A stretch of DNA of 64,000 bases, from positions 1 to 64,000 of the forward strand of contig CAMTAF010000002.1 in assembly GCA_947066955.1 (NCBI GenBank). Reading direction: 5' to 3'. Made by a program: the position numbers and the translations under genes. The DNA is from an uncultured Hungatella sp. Lineage in GTDB: Bacteria > Bacillota > Clostridia > Lachnospirales > Lachnospiraceae. Position 1 is the stretch's first letter. Each line of letters opens with the position of its first letter. This document shows, in pieces, positions 51,427-60,351 of this stretch. The notes under the pieces are model-generated. The model saw nothing but the letters and a program-made list of their open reading frames with translations, made no database searches and was not told the origin of the DNA.

Positions 51427-52352
51427 GCCGATCCCCTCAATCTCCTTTTGCTTTTCCCTGTGACTCCTCTGGAAAAATCGTAAATTCCCCATAAAATATA
51501 TTTCATATCCATAAATCCCCTCAGCCAGTAATACAGATACATGGCCAGGCAGTACCCGTAAGGATACAGTCTGCGCCGGCCTTGGGGAATCGTCCTTTTC
51601 AGAAAAATGTACCGGTTCCTCACCATGTAGTACTGGGTAACCGGGGACATCTTTTTCCCTCTCCCGCCGCTGGTGCTGGCGCTGACCTTGTGGAAAATCA
51701 CTGCTGCAGGCTCATATATGATCTTGGCTTTGCTTCGGGAAACCCGATGGCAGAATTCCACATCTTCTTCATAGAGAAAATAATCTTCATCCAGAAGACC
51801 GGTCTTTTCAAACAGTTTCCCACGAATGCACATGCAGCACCCTGTGGCGAAACTGACCTCTTCCCTGGCATCCCATCTGTGGTCATCTATCTTTCCCAAT
51901 CCCCTCTGGGAAGCCTTCCCCTTTTTTAGATCCAGGGCCCCGCCGGCGTACCAAAGCTTATTTCTCTCATCTGCGTAGCAGATCTTTCCTATGGTGATCC
52001 CGCAGCGTTTCGTCTCCTCATGGGCCCGGATCAGATGGGTCAGGCACTTTGGATCCACCAGGGTGTCATTGTTTAAAAGAAGCACATACTCCGCGCCCTT
52101 GTTCAGGGCATGCCGGATCCCCGCGTTGTTTCCTGCCGCGAATCCCCGGTTGTCATCCATCTCGATTATCTCGAAATCCCATTTCCGTCTTTCTTCATAT
52201 AGACGTTTCAGGGACCCGTCTTTGCTGTGATTGTCTACGACTACGATAAAATAATTGCAATACTCCATCTTTCGCAGGCTTTGGATACACTCTATGGTAT
52301 CCCCCGCGCCCCGGTAATTTACCAGAATAATCCCCACACACGGCTCGGTCAA
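51423..52352 (-). CDS. Glycosyltransferase family 2 (rhamnosyltransferase-like)
   Basis: A 309-residue GT-A enzyme. It opens VGIILVNYRGAGDTIECIQSL with VVDNHSKDGSLKRL and MDDNRGFAAGNNAGI. The metal site YVLLLNNDTLVDP is near 95, and LYEEDVEFCHRVSRSK near 190 is the catalytic segment. C-terminal hydrophobic residues (YCLAMYLYYWLRGFMD) may touch the membrane. It overlaps both neighbours by four bases, so three GT genes are translated as a coupled set. Similar in layout to 4422-5429 but not a close copy. Confidence 0.9.
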   Translation of the reverse strand: MTEPCVGIILVNYRGAGDTIECIQSLRKMEYCNYFIVVVDNHSKDGSLKRLYEERRKWDFEIIEMDDNRGFAAGNNAGIRHALNKGAEYVLLLNNDTLVDPKCLTHLIRAHEETKRCGITIGKICYADERNKLWYAGGALDLKKGKASQRGLGKIDDHRWDAREEVSFATGCCMCIRGKLFEKTGLLDEDYFLYEEDVEFCHRVSRSKAKIIYEPAAVIFHKVSASTSGGRGKKMSPVTQYYMVRNRYIFLKRTIPQGRRRLYPYGYCLAMYLYYWLRGFMDMKYILWGIYDFSRGVTGKSKRRLRGSA

Positions 52353-53527
52353 TTTCCATAAACCTCCTTAAGCACCTTCTCGCTCACTCCCCATCCAAAA
52401 TAATCCCGAATATACTCCCGGCTCTTTCTGCCCTTCTCTTCCATGGCCCCGGCATCCAGGAGATATTCGGTGATCCTCTCAGCGAACTCCTTATCGGTCT
52501 TTGCCAGAATGATCACTTCCCCGTCCTCGTCGATCCCCTCGGCCCCCACCATGGTGGTAATCACAGGAGTCCCCATGGCAAGGCTTCTGAGCACCTTCAT
52601 CTTGATCCCCGCTCCCTGCTCCAGGGGAAATACCGCCAGGGTCGCTCTCTCCAGATACCCATCCACATCGTCCACAAACCCTGTCACATGAATGTAGTCA
52701 TTTTCCCTGGCCTTCAGCTCCTCTGACGGCTGGTTTCCCACAATGTAGACTTGAAGCCCTGGGATCTTTTTCTTCACCCTGGCAGCGATCTTGACCAGCC
52801 GCATGGCCGCCTGATGGTTCTCCGGCCTTCCCATCTGCCCCAGAAAACAGATATTGCCTTGTTCCCGCTTTTCCCATCCAATCTCCCGCTCCAGGAGCTC
52901 ATCTTCGATTCCCAGATACAGATTCAGGATCTTGCAGTCCTTCCTCCCGTATCGTTTCCCGATCAGTTTCTTGTCCTTTCTGTTGAGGGCAAATACACAG
53001 TCCGCTTTCCGGCAGTATTTCCCCTCTTTTTTCAGAATCAGCCCCAGCTGATAGCGGAGATACCACCGCCGCAATCCCCTACTGCCCTCAAGCTTTCTCT
53101 CATAGGACTGAGCCGTCATGTCGTGCTCCACGATGCTGAAGCGCAGATGGGGATAAAGTCTCTTTATCCACAGATACTGCCCCATGGAGGCATATTCTCC
53201 ATAAATCGCGTCGATCTTGTACTTTTTAACCGCCCAGATTAATTTCCACGCGAACCGCAGGGAACTTCTGGCAGCAAAGTAGGCGGGCATCCAGGGTTCT
53301 GTGGCCACATGGAACAGGCGGGTCCAGGGGCTGATGGTCACGCTGTCATAGCGGGGATCCCCCCGGTGAGCTTTTTTCAGATTCTGGTCAAATTTTGACG
53401 CCACAAAGGTGAGCACATACACCTGGTTCCATTTCCGCAAAGTCTCGATCTCTTTCCCCATGCACACGCCTCCCGCGTGGTTGGTGTCCAGTGCAGGAAA
53501 GTATGGGGAAATGTGCAGAATATTCAT
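52349..53527 (-). CDS. Glycosyltransferase family 4
   Basis: A 392-residue GT-B enzyme. I start it at the ATG at 53527 (MNILHISPYFPALD), with AGGAGG ten bases upstream; an in-frame TTG at 53536 is too close to that site. The N-terminal domain has HAGGVCMGKEIETL. The donor domain has NICFLGQMGRPENHQAAMRL near 225, VYIVGNQPSEELKA and VFPLEQGAGIKMKVLRSLAMGTPVI, the last being the E-x7-E type region with G-x-K-M. Role: one sugar addition in the capsule repeat unit. Confidence 0.9.
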   Translation of the reverse strand: MNILHISPYFPALDTNHAGGVCMGKEIETLRKWNQVYVLTFVASKFDQNLKKAHRGDPRYDSVTISPWTRLFHVATEPWMPAYFAARSSLRFAWKLIWAVKKYKIDAIYGEYASMGQYLWIKRLYPHLRFSIVEHDMTAQSYERKLEGSRGLRRWYLRYQLGLILKKEGKYCRKADCVFALNRKDKKLIGKRYGRKDCKILNLYLGIEDELLEREIGWEKREQGNICFLGQMGRPENHQAAMRLVKIAARVKKKIPGLQVYIVGNQPSEELKARENDYIHVTGFVDDVDGYLERATLAVFPLEQGAGIKMKVLRSLAMGTPVITTMVGAEGIDEDGEVIILAKTDKEFAERITEYLLDAGAMEEKGRKSREYIRDYFGWGVSEKVLKEVYGN

Positions 53528-53713
53528 ATTTGTCAAGCCTCCTTTTTTTCGATGGCTGCCTAATCACTCTGCTGATTCGTCATGGGCCGGTACGGTTATG
53601 GAGCCAAAGCATATGTCCACTGCCGCAGGCGACTTTCGGCAGCTCACCCAGTACCCGGACTGCCCCAGGCCGCCTAAACCGGCGCTTGATTCCCGGAAGC
53701 ATTGAGCGGACCC

Positions 53714-54853
53714 TCATGTGTCCCCGGCCAGAGGCAGAATCTCTCTCTCCAGGACCTCCTCCATAGCCTTCTCCGCAAACAGCTGTCCGTAAAGTTCTCT
53801 GATCAGTTCTCTTTTCTCCTGAATCTTCTCCGAAACCTCCAGGATCTTCTCCGCGCTCCTGCCGGGATCTTTCCGGGAACAGTTTACGCCGATCCCGGAC
53901 TGCTCCACCAAATCCCAGGTATCCCCCCTGATATTGTTGATCAGAGGCACGCCGCAGCAAAAATAGTCAATGGACTTCATGGTCAGCCCCACGCGGACCG
54001 TCTCCTTCATCATGTTGATTCCAAAGCTGCATTTCTCCAGGATCTGCCTCTTGGCCTCCTCATCATACACGGCTCCGTGATACTCTGCCTGAATCCCACG
54101 GCCTTTTAATTTTTCCAAAAATATCTCCCTGCTCTCTCCGTCTCCTATGACATGGACCAAAACCGGCTTTTTCTGATTCACCTTATCCAAAACTTCTGTG
54201 ATCAAATCCATGTCAATGATATGGTTGATGGATCCCAGATATCCCATGTGAAGCCTGTCCCTGTCAGGGGAAAAGACCGGCTTTCCCTCGGGTTCCCTCT
54301 CTTTCGGCCAGTACATCACCGCTTTCCTCTTAATATCCGGATTGCTGTCCATATGCAGAAGCTCCTGATAAAGCCTGCACTCGGTCATCACCAGATCAGC
54401 CTCGGCCAGATAATCATCCCTCAGTTTCCGCCAGCACTGAATTGGCCAAAACTGCTCTATCCCCTTTATGGGCAGAGACTCGGGCCATAAATCGATAAGA
54501 TCCAGCACAAGGCTGGCTCCTGAGCGCCTCTTAAGCCTGGCCGCTACAGGGGTCAGAGAATTGGCGGGAATCAAAACATACAGCAGGTCCACAGGCTGAT
54601 CCTTTAAGAGCCTGTACACTTTTCTGGAAAAATCATACTGAGAAACCATCCGCGGGACGGACATGTTTTTTTTGTAAGGCACTGTATCGATAAAGGAGTG
54701 GTCCTCCGCCTCACGCGCTTTTTTTCTCTTTTCCCTGTGATCAAAATCCGAGTAAACCCATCTCACCTGAAAGCCATGTTTTTGGAGAAAATGCCCTACT
54801 TTTTCTGCCCTGGGCTCATAATTGGAGGAATTTGTCACGATCACTGCTCTCAT
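53714..54853 (-). CDS. GT-B type glycosyltransferase (family 4-like)
   Basis: A 379-residue enzyme. The open frame extends to 54964, but its first 37 codons lie inside the preceding transferase gene and look unnatural. I use the ATG at 54853 (MRAVIVTNSSNYEPRAEKV), still overlapping that gene by 38 bases. The acceptor domain has LLYVLIPANSLTPVAARL and LVLDLIDLWPESLPI. The donor domain has LHMGYLGSINHIIDMDLI, VHVIGDGESREIFLEKL and FGINMMKETVRVGLTMKSIDY. This resembles WbuB-like transferases. The 186 bases after it (53528-53713) hold no supported gene. Confidence 0.85.
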   Translation of the reverse strand: MRAVIVTNSSNYEPRAEKVGHFLQKHGFQVRWVYSDFDHREKRKKAREAEDHSFIDTVPYKKNMSVPRMVSQYDFSRKVYRLLKDQPVDLLYVLIPANSLTPVAARLKRRSGASLVLDLIDLWPESLPIKGIEQFWPIQCWRKLRDDYLAEADLVMTECRLYQELLHMDSNPDIKRKAVMYWPKEREPEGKPVFSPDRDRLHMGYLGSINHIIDMDLITEVLDKVNQKKPVLVHVIGDGESREIFLEKLKGRGIQAEYHGAVYDEEAKRQILEKCSFGINMMKETVRVGLTMKSIDYFCCGVPLINNIRGDTWDLVEQSGIGVNCSRKDPGRSAEKILEVSEKIQEKRELIRELYGQLFAEKAMEEVLEREILPLAGDT

Positions 54854-56303
54854 AGGAATATCCGCTCTCCTCGTCCTCATACTCGTTTTCATACTCTCTG
54901 TCCGTCTCCTGCTCCACCATGGCCGAGGCCTCCTCGGAAAAGCCTTCCGTGCTCTCCTTCTCAAACAAAATCTTTATGGTCTTAAACAAAATCTCGATGT
55001 CCATGAGAACCGAATAGTTCTGAATGTACATCAGATCCAGCTTTAGCTTGTCATAAGCTGTTGTGTTGTATTTTCCATAGACCTGGGCATAGCCTGTGAG
55101 GCCCCCTTTGACCTTCATGCGGTACGCGAACTCCGGGATCATCTCAGAGTACAGCTTCACATGCTCCACCCTCTCCGGCCTGGGGCCTACCAGGCTCATC
55201 TCCCCTTTTAAAATATTCAGCAGCTGGGGCAGCTCATCAATGCGCACCTTCCTGATAAACGCTCCTATGGGAGTGATCCTGGGATCCTTATCCGTGGCAG
55301 GGATGGATTTTCCCTCTTTCTCCGCGTCAACGATCATGCTGCGGAATTTACAGATGGAAAATACCTTCCCGTCCTTGGTGCAGCGCTCCTGGTAAAAAAA
55401 CACAGGGCCTTTATCATAGAGCTTGATGGCCAGCGCCGTCAGGGCAAAGATCGGCGAAGTGATCACCAGCATCATTGCCGAGACCAGGATATCCATGGTC
55501 CGCTTGATCACTTCCTGCTCCACCGAAAGCCCGTCATTTCTTGCCAGCAAAAGAGGTGTGTCAAAATAGTGCATATCTTCCGCGCTGCGGATTATAATAT
55601 CAGAGATCTTCGGCATGGTATAAACTCTCAGGGAATGGCCGTAGCAGAACTTCAAAAGCTGGTTGCGTATCACAGATGGGAGATCACAGATTACAACCCC
55701 TTCATACTGCAAAAGCAGTTCCTTCACTTTCTCCGCATTCTCCCTGTTGATCTGCACGCTGGAACAGATGACAAACCGGTCCGCCCTGCTGTGTATCTTT
55801 TCCATCAGCTCCCCCATGGGGCGCTCCCCGTAGACCATGATCACCTTCCGGGGCGGATACACCTTCCGGTACAGGGTATTTGCCGAATAACCCCATATGA
55901 CAATTATCACAAAGTGGATTACCGTCAGCCACACCAAAGGCATGGGAGACCGGAAATGCTTTACCAGCAGCACAATGGGGATATAGGACACCGCGTTGGC
56001 ACAGGTGGTAGCCAGGGTGTGAGTGTAGATCAGCTCCCCATTTTTCAAATATCCCAGCCGCAGGCTCCCGTATATAGAGCTGAACACATACAAAATCAGG
56101 GCATACACCGCCGCCAGGGCATAGTTTCCCAGACGCTGGTAGGGCATCTCCATCTGATCTTTATAACAGTAGATCCACATATACATAAAAATGATTGATT
56201 GTACGGCTATCAGACTCACGCCTGCCGCAAACCTTATGAGGCGCTTATACTGTTCATACTTTTTCACTTGTAATTCCGCCTTCCGCAATTCCTTTCTCCC
56301 CAT
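54816..56303 (-). CDS. Polyprenyl-phosphate sugar-1-phosphate transferase (third initiating transferase)
   Basis: A 495-residue enzyme if started at 56303 (MGRKELRKAEL). The frame is open to an ATG at 56369 whose extra 22 residues look unnatural; neither start has a strong ribosome site. Four N-terminal helices lead to a central domain (VIMVYGERPMGELMEKI). The catalytic part has ICKFRSMIVDAEKEGK, DELPQLLNILKGEMSLVGPRPERVEH and GGLTGYAQVYGKYNT. The GKYNT ending marks a subgroup common in Firmicute capsule operons. The C-terminus is a very acidic tail (YENEYEDEESGY). It begins the glycan part of the capsule operon, right after the recombinase gene. Confidence 0.9.
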   Translation of the reverse strand: MGRKELRKAELQVKKYEQYKRLIRFAAGVSLIAVQSIIFMYMWIYCYKDQMEMPYQRLGNYALAAVYALILYVFSSIYGSLRLGYLKNGELIYTHTLATTCANAVSYIPIVLLVKHFRSPMPLVWLTVIHFVIIVIWGYSANTLYRKVYPPRKVIMVYGERPMGELMEKIHSRADRFVICSSVQINRENAEKVKELLLQYEGVVICDLPSVIRNQLLKFCYGHSLRVYTMPKISDIIIRSAEDMHYFDTPLLLARNDGLSVEQEVIKRTMDILVSAMMLVITSPIFALTALAIKLYDKGPVFFYQERCTKDGKVFSICKFRSMIVDAEKEGKSIPATDKDPRITPIGAFIRKVRIDELPQLLNILKGEMSLVGPRPERVEHVKLYSEMIPEFAYRMKVKGGLTGYAQVYGKYNTTAYDKLKLDLMYIQNYSVLMDIEILFKTIKILFEKESTEGFSEEASAMVEQETDREYENEYEDEESGYSYESSDRDKFLQL

Positions 56304-56507
56304 GGCAAAGTATACCCTTGAGGCTATGCCGCAATTCGTCCCCTTCCAGGGCGGGCATACCTTGTCCATGCCCCGCAGAGCGGGCGCGCGCCGGCAAACT
56401 TCGCCTGTTAAAGTATATCATTTTATATCGTTTGCCGCAACGTCCAAAAAAATCCTTCTGAACAGTATATCACTGAATATGGGACTTTACAACTGCCGTA
56501 AACAATC

Positions 56508-56519
56508 TTATACGAAATT
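56508..56519 (+). repeat. 12-base motif TTATACGAAATT, recombinase-flanking copy 1
   Basis: Identical to 57777-57788 and in the same direction. The two copies bracket the tyrosine recombinase gene and its promoter. Related TATACG words occur at 57726, 57759 and 63470. Confidence 0.45.
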
Positions 56520-56548
56520 ATACAAATTTGATTACCGGTCACGGGATA

Positions 56549-57694
56549 TCACAAATCTGTCTGCAATTCTTCCAAAGCTCTCAGCACGATCTTCTCGTCG
56601 CCCTCAAACATATGACTGTATCTTTTAAAGATGGTTTCCTGAATATCTCCGGACACCTTTTCGATCACAGGCAGGGGCACATTTTTTCTGATGAGATTAC
56701 TGATAAATGTATGACGGAAATCGTGAAGACTGCAGTGCTCGATCCCGGTCTCCCGGCAGGCCTTGGTGATCAGCATCAGGCAGTTTCCGTAACCATAATC
56801 AAAGATCTTGTCCCCCATCTGCCCGCCCCTGTCCAAGTGGGCATCCCGCTCAAGAATATAAAGGCTTTCCACAATCGGCGTCAAGGGAATGGTCCGCTTC
56901 TTAAAATTTTTCGGTTCTTTTATGGTGCCGTCCGCCAGCATGGATTTCGTGATTCTCAGGCGCATCCCCTGCTGCTCCTCAAAATCCTGGTAAGTCAATG
57001 CCAGGCATTCCCCGATGCGTATCCCTGTATAGTAGAGAACATTGAACATAAAACGAAATTTCGGATACCGGTCAACTCCCAGCCGCACAAAGCTGGATGT
57101 ATGAAAATAATGATCCAGTCTCATCCACTCCTCATGAGTCAGAATCCTGACATCATCTGTCTTTTTTGTCTTCACATTGTCTGTTCTGTGGAGGGGATTG
57201 TCGTTGATCAGCCTCTTTTTATAAGTCAGGTCAATGAGTTTGCGGAATGTGGCGTTAATGGAATGGAGGGTTTCCTCTGAATATCCGTGCTCCCGGCAGT
57301 CACTGAAAACCTTATAATAAATCTCCTCCGTGATATCCTTGATTCTGGTCTCCAGGGGAAGGAATTGTCCGATCATGCGAAGCTGCTGTTCCGTATTTTT
57401 CACTGTGGTGGGGCTAAAATTCTGAGCCTGGGCTCTGATCTTCCAAAGCTCATACGCTCCCTGGAGGGTGATGTCCTTGTCCTCCATCTTGCCCGCCTCC
57501 ATCCGCAGCTTCGCCAACTCCTCCTTGGCCTCCGCCAAGGTGGCAATGCTGTATTTCCACTTGGCCTTGTATTTGTTCCTCTGCGTCAGCGGGTCATAGA
57601 TCTTATAATTATACTTCACATCGTACTTTTTCGTGCTCTGATTATAATAAATATTCTTGTACTTTGTGGTCACCCTCTTCGCCTGCTCAGCCAT
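56549..57694 (-). CDS. Tyrosine site-specific recombinase/integrase
   Basis: A 381-residue recombinase. The N-terminal arm domain (KYKNIYYNQSTKKYDVKY, then WKYSIATLAEAKEEL) is followed by a core-binding domain at about 75-165 and the catalytic domain from about 185. Catalytic residues visible are R226 in YYTGIRIGE, lysine near K265, H324-x2-R327 in LHDFRHTF and the nucleophile Y359 in FKRYSHMF. The usual LGH box before the tyrosine reads VSGD, so the second histidine position is changed. AAAGGAG precedes the ATG. It heads the capsule operon and is divergent from a cell-wall-binding protein gene, with TATACG motifs between them. It could invert or excise nearby DNA, or be a fixed leftover of an element. 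Confidence 0.92.
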   Translation of the reverse strand: MAEQAKRVTTKYKNIYYNQSTKKYDVKYNYKIYDPLTQRNKYKAKWKYSIATLAEAKEELAKLRMEAGKMEDKDITLQGAYELWKIRAQAQNFSPTTVKNTEQQLRMIGQFLPLETRIKDITEEIYYKVFSDCREHGYSEETLHSINATFRKLIDLTYKKRLINDNPLHRTDNVKTKKTDDVRILTHEEWMRLDHYFHTSSFVRLGVDRYPKFRFMFNVLYYTGIRIGECLALTYQDFEEQQGMRLRITKSMLADGTIKEPKNFKKRTIPLTPIVESLYILERDAHLDRGGQMGDKIFDYGYGNCLMLITKACRETGIEHCSLHDFRHTFISNLIRKNVPLPVIEKVSGDIQETIFKRYSHMFEGDEKIVLRALEELQTDL

Positions 57695-57742
57695 AGCCGG
57701 TTTCTCCTTTCGTATGCTGTCTTCTTATACGGATCTTTTCTT

Positions 57743-57771
57743 ATTATACTACGAATCATATACGATCACAA
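57743..57771 (-). promoter_or_regulatory. Promoter of the recombinase-led capsule operon
   Basis: Minus-strand TTGTGA, 17-base spacer, TATAAT, about 50 bases upstream of the recombinase ATG. TATACG words sit on both sides (57726-57731, 57759-57764, 57778-57783), so the recombinase may bind its own promoter. Confidence 0.65.
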
Positions 57772-57776
57772 TCTAT

Positions 57777-57788
57777 TTATACGAAATT
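57777..57788 (+). repeat. 12-base motif TTATACGAAATT, recombinase-flanking copy 2
   Basis: Second copy of the motif at 56508-56519. It lies just upstream of the -35 box of the recombinase promoter, in the shared region with the divergent surface-protein gene. Confidence 0.45.
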
Positions 57789-57859
57789 CTTATATATTTT
57801 TCTCTATAATATCACTGATTTTACAGTATTTATTGTAAAAACTCATTTATATTAGGAAG

Positions 57860-57865
57860 TATAAT
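57860..57865 (+). promoter_or_regulatory. -10 box of the 57937 surface-protein gene
   Basis: TATAAT in AAGTATAATTACC, conserved word for word at 63606-63611 before the second gene copy. A clear -35 is lacking in both copies. Confidence 0.4.
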
Positions 57866-57882
57866 TACCTCGTAATGAAACA

Positions 57883-57906
57883 GGAATTTTCGCAAAAGAA
57901 AATCCC
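57883..57906 (+). promoter_or_regulatory. Hairpin in the leader of the surface-protein gene
   Basis: GGAATTTTC pairs with GAAAATCCC (one mismatch), ending about 30 bases before the ATG. It is kept in the second copy near 63630 with two small changes outside the stem core. It may stabilise the mRNA or tune ribosome access. Confidence 0.35.
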
Positions 57907-57936
57907 AAAAAAAGGAAAAAGGAGAGTGCATTCATT

Positions 57937-59448
57937 ATGAGAAAGCAAACGAAATTAGTTGCGGTACTGTCCGCAGCTGCTCTGTTAGCTATCGGCGCTT
58001 CCATGACTTCCTTCGCAGCCAGCGGCTGGGCACAGGAAGATGGAACTTGGGTATATCTGGATAGCAGCGGGGACAGGGTGTATGACACCTGGAAGAAATC
58101 AGGATCCAGCTACTTCTATCTGAATGAGGATGGGGAGATGGCTACCAATGCGATCATTGAGGATGGAGATTACAAGTACTATGTAGATGCAAGCGGTGCC
58201 AGAGTTACTAACCAGTGGATCTCCATGGAGAACGAAGACGGTGAGACCATCGGTGACAACGATGATATCTCTACTATTTGGTATTACTTCGGTTCTAACG
58301 GAAGAGCCAACAAAGCCACAAACGATACTAACGGAATTAAAACAGTCAATGGTAAGAAGTATCTTTTTGATGGGGATGGATACATGTTGTCCGGTTGGCA
58401 AGAGTATAACGATAAGCTATACTACTTAGGTGATGAGAACGAAGGCTGGGCATATACCGGTTGGCAGTACCTTGAGGTTCCGGAAAATTGGACAATGGCA
58501 GACGGTTCAAACTACGATGACGAAGAGTGGTTTTATTTCGATACATCAAATGGCAAGGCCGCTAAAAATACCAGAAAATATATCAATGGTAAATATTACG
58601 TTTTTGATGAAAACGGTGTAATGTTAAATAAGTGGGCGCAAGCCACACCGGCTGATTCAGATAAGCTGAATAACAGTGCTACACCTTTTGAGGCTCGTTA
58701 CAAGGAGGATGGTTCCCAAGCAACCGGTTGGATATATGCATATGCGGATAATGAGGAAGACGGCGACCAGTATTGGTTCTATTTGGACAGTAAAGGTGTT
58801 CCGTTTAATCAGAATGGTGCAGATGGAGACGAAAATTCCGTAGCTATTAAGAAAGATGACGCAAATTGGAAGGATCCAATTTATGGCGTAGCAGCCAAGG
58901 TCATTAAGAGCAAAACTTACCTGTTCGATAATGAAGGAAAAATGCAGACTGGTGTATTTATCTTAAATGGTGTAGTGCGCACTGGAAGTTCTACCAATCT
59001 GTCGGGTATCTACTACTTCAACAAAGATAGCGGATCAGGGCAAGGAGCAATGGCAACCGGCAAAGTTACCGTAAGCTATGACGGCACTAACTATAACTAT
59101 CATTTCCAGAAAGATGGTTCCGCTTACGCAATGTATATAGTTGATAGTTCTTTATATGACGGACGTGGCGAGAGAGTTGATGCTGATGACGGCAATTCTT
59201 ATACCGTATATGGTCCTGAAAGCGAAGAGGCAGTAATCAAGGTTAAAGACGGTACAAAACTTTATGATATAACAGGTTCTCATAAAGTTACGGTCAAAAC
59301 AGCTCAAGGTTCTTCTACCGTAGAGGGTCCGGCTATGCTGATTGTCAGCTCTGGCGGCAAAGTTAAGAAATCTGGTACTGTTAAGATTGACGGTATTAAA
59401 TATACTCTTTCCGGTTATGTTGTTACCCAAGCTGAGTATGTCGATTAA
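57937..59448 (+). CDS. Secreted cell-wall (choline-binding-type) repeat protein
   Basis: A 503-residue exported protein. The signal peptide MRKQTKLVAVLSAAALLAIG ends near SFAA at about residue 27. Next come many aromatic-glycine units such as GWAQEDGTWVYLDSSGDRVY and KSGSSYFYLNEDGEMATNA, with longer acidic loops between units. The last 70 residues (YDITGSHKVTVKTAQGS and GTVKIDGIKYTLSGYV) form a different strand-rich end. There is no enzyme motif. Its first 207 bases are identical to the gene at 63682, and the two then diverge, so the head has been shared by recent gene conversion or recombination. AAAAAGGAGAG precedes the ATG, and it is divergent from the recombinase. Confidence 0.9.
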   Translation: MRKQTKLVAVLSAAALLAIGASMTSFAASGWAQEDGTWVYLDSSGDRVYDTWKKSGSSYFYLNEDGEMATNAIIEDGDYKYYVDASGARVTNQWISMENEDGETIGDNDDISTIWYYFGSNGRANKATNDTNGIKTVNGKKYLFDGDGYMLSGWQEYNDKLYYLGDENEGWAYTGWQYLEVPENWTMADGSNYDDEEWFYFDTSNGKAAKNTRKYINGKYYVFDENGVMLNKWAQATPADSDKLNNSATPFEARYKEDGSQATGWIYAYADNEEDGDQYWFYLDSKGVPFNQNGADGDENSVAIKKDDANWKDPIYGVAAKVIKSKTYLFDNEGKMQTGVFILNGVVRTGSSTNLSGIYYFNKDSGSGQGAMATGKVTVSYDGTNYNYHFQKDGSAYAMYIVDSSLYDGRGERVDADDGNSYTVYGPESEEAVIKVKDGTKLYDITGSHKVTVKTAQGSSTVEGPAMLIVSSGGKVKKSGTVKIDGIKYTLSGYVVTQAEYVD

Positions 59449-59462
59449 TCATTAACTGTTAG

Positions 59463-59492
59463 AGGCAGGCGGGTTTATCCTGTCTGCCTTTT
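59463..59492 (+). terminator. Rho-independent terminator
   Basis: AGGCAGGCGGG, 5-base loop, CCTGTCTGCCT (two G-U pairs), then TTT. It directly follows the surface-protein gene. Confidence 0.8.
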
Positions 59493-59624
59493 CAAAACTT
59501 ACATTACCGTTCCTGCTGCCTTATTCGCCAGACCTCTACCCTATTGAGCAATTCATGTACTTGCTTTGACATCAAATAAAATCGACTGTGAATGGTAACA
59601 TATTTTATCCACCGTCACCAGACC

Positions 59625-59845
59625 GCTGCCCTTTTCATATCTTCCAACGCTTTACACACAACCAACTTCTCCTCTCCTTCTTTCAACTGCAATTTCACAT
59701 TAGCGCACTGGTTCAGCATGTCAATCTCATTTCTCTCAGATTCCGAAAATTCTCGTTCGCTGTTTTATCCAGCATTTCTATATCTTTCGAGTACTTAATA
59801 AACGACAGCACATTTCTCGAAGTTGTGTAGAATTTGTTCAATTTC
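59625..59845 (-). pseudogene. Rpn-family C-terminal fragment, copy F
   Basis: Reads like codons 200-267 of the full Rpn gene (62246-63229): KFYTTSRNVLSFIKYSKDIEMLDKTAN and onward, with a frameshift near NLRE. It then resumes with the KALEDMK segment and lacks the final HISAEQ..FLSML module. No intact start or stop. The 150 bases between the upstream terminator and this fragment hold nothing else I can support. Confidence 0.6.
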
Positions 59846-59913
59846 TCGTTAACTAATCACCAAATTTGGAAATTTAACCCATCTTTCTCATAAATTCAAA
59901 CCGTGGTCTTCCT

Positions 59914-60230
59914 TTACAGCATAGATAAAAATCTAGAACTCTCTGATTCCGGTATTTTCAATGCCTTCATGGCCTGTTCTGCAGAAACATGGAATGCCTC
60001 CATCACATTTTTGATGTCTTCTAAATGCGTAGTTTTTCTTGTCTCCTCCGTTGCCTTCTGGGTTGCGTCTTGGGCTGCCTTTTTTTCATATCTTCCAACG
60101 CTTTGCACACAACCAATTCCTCCTCTCCTTCTTTCAAGCTCAGTTTCGCGTTCACGCACTGGTTCAGCACATCAATCTCATTTTTTCTCAGATTTCGGAA
60201 ATTCTCGTTCACTGTTATCAGATTTTAGGA
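59914..60230 (-). pseudogene. Rpn-family C-terminal fragment, copy E
   Basis: It covers the Rpn region from NENFRNLRKNEIDVLNQCV to the end (FHVSAEQAMKALKIPES..FLSML). A shift in the lysine/alanine linker near 60060 splits it into two overlapping frames. The 43-base direct repeat copy 1 begins inside its 5' edge. Confidence 0.6.
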
Positions 60231-60257
60231 AATCCCAAAAGTTGTAAACTGGTGTAT
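60215..60257. repeat. 43-base direct repeat, copy 1
   Basis: TTATCAGATTTTAGGAAATC and the following 23 bases recur at 61772-61814 with one mismatch. TTGTAAACTGGTGT is repeated once more at 60281-60294. Each copy lies between Rpn fragments. Confidence 0.8.
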
Positions 60258-60351
60258 TTTATTTTTCAAAAGTCAAAAAATTGTAAACTGGTGTCTATCA
60301 ATTAAATCAGCATTTTATGATTTCAGTATACCAAAGACCGTTGTCCTTATT

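Noticed and set aside
53580..53960. 126-codon minus-strand frame
   Set aside because: It overlaps the GT-B gene ending at 53714 out of frame and consists of Arg/Gly-rich shadow sequence.
54854..54964. N-terminal extension of the GT-B gene
   Set aside because: The 37 extra codons lie wholly within the preceding transferase gene and read as arginine-rich shadow; the ATG at 54853 starts a normal GT domain.
55569..57280. Plus-strand frames of 209 and 250 codons
   Set aside because: They are antisense to the initiating transferase and the recombinase, both firmly identified.
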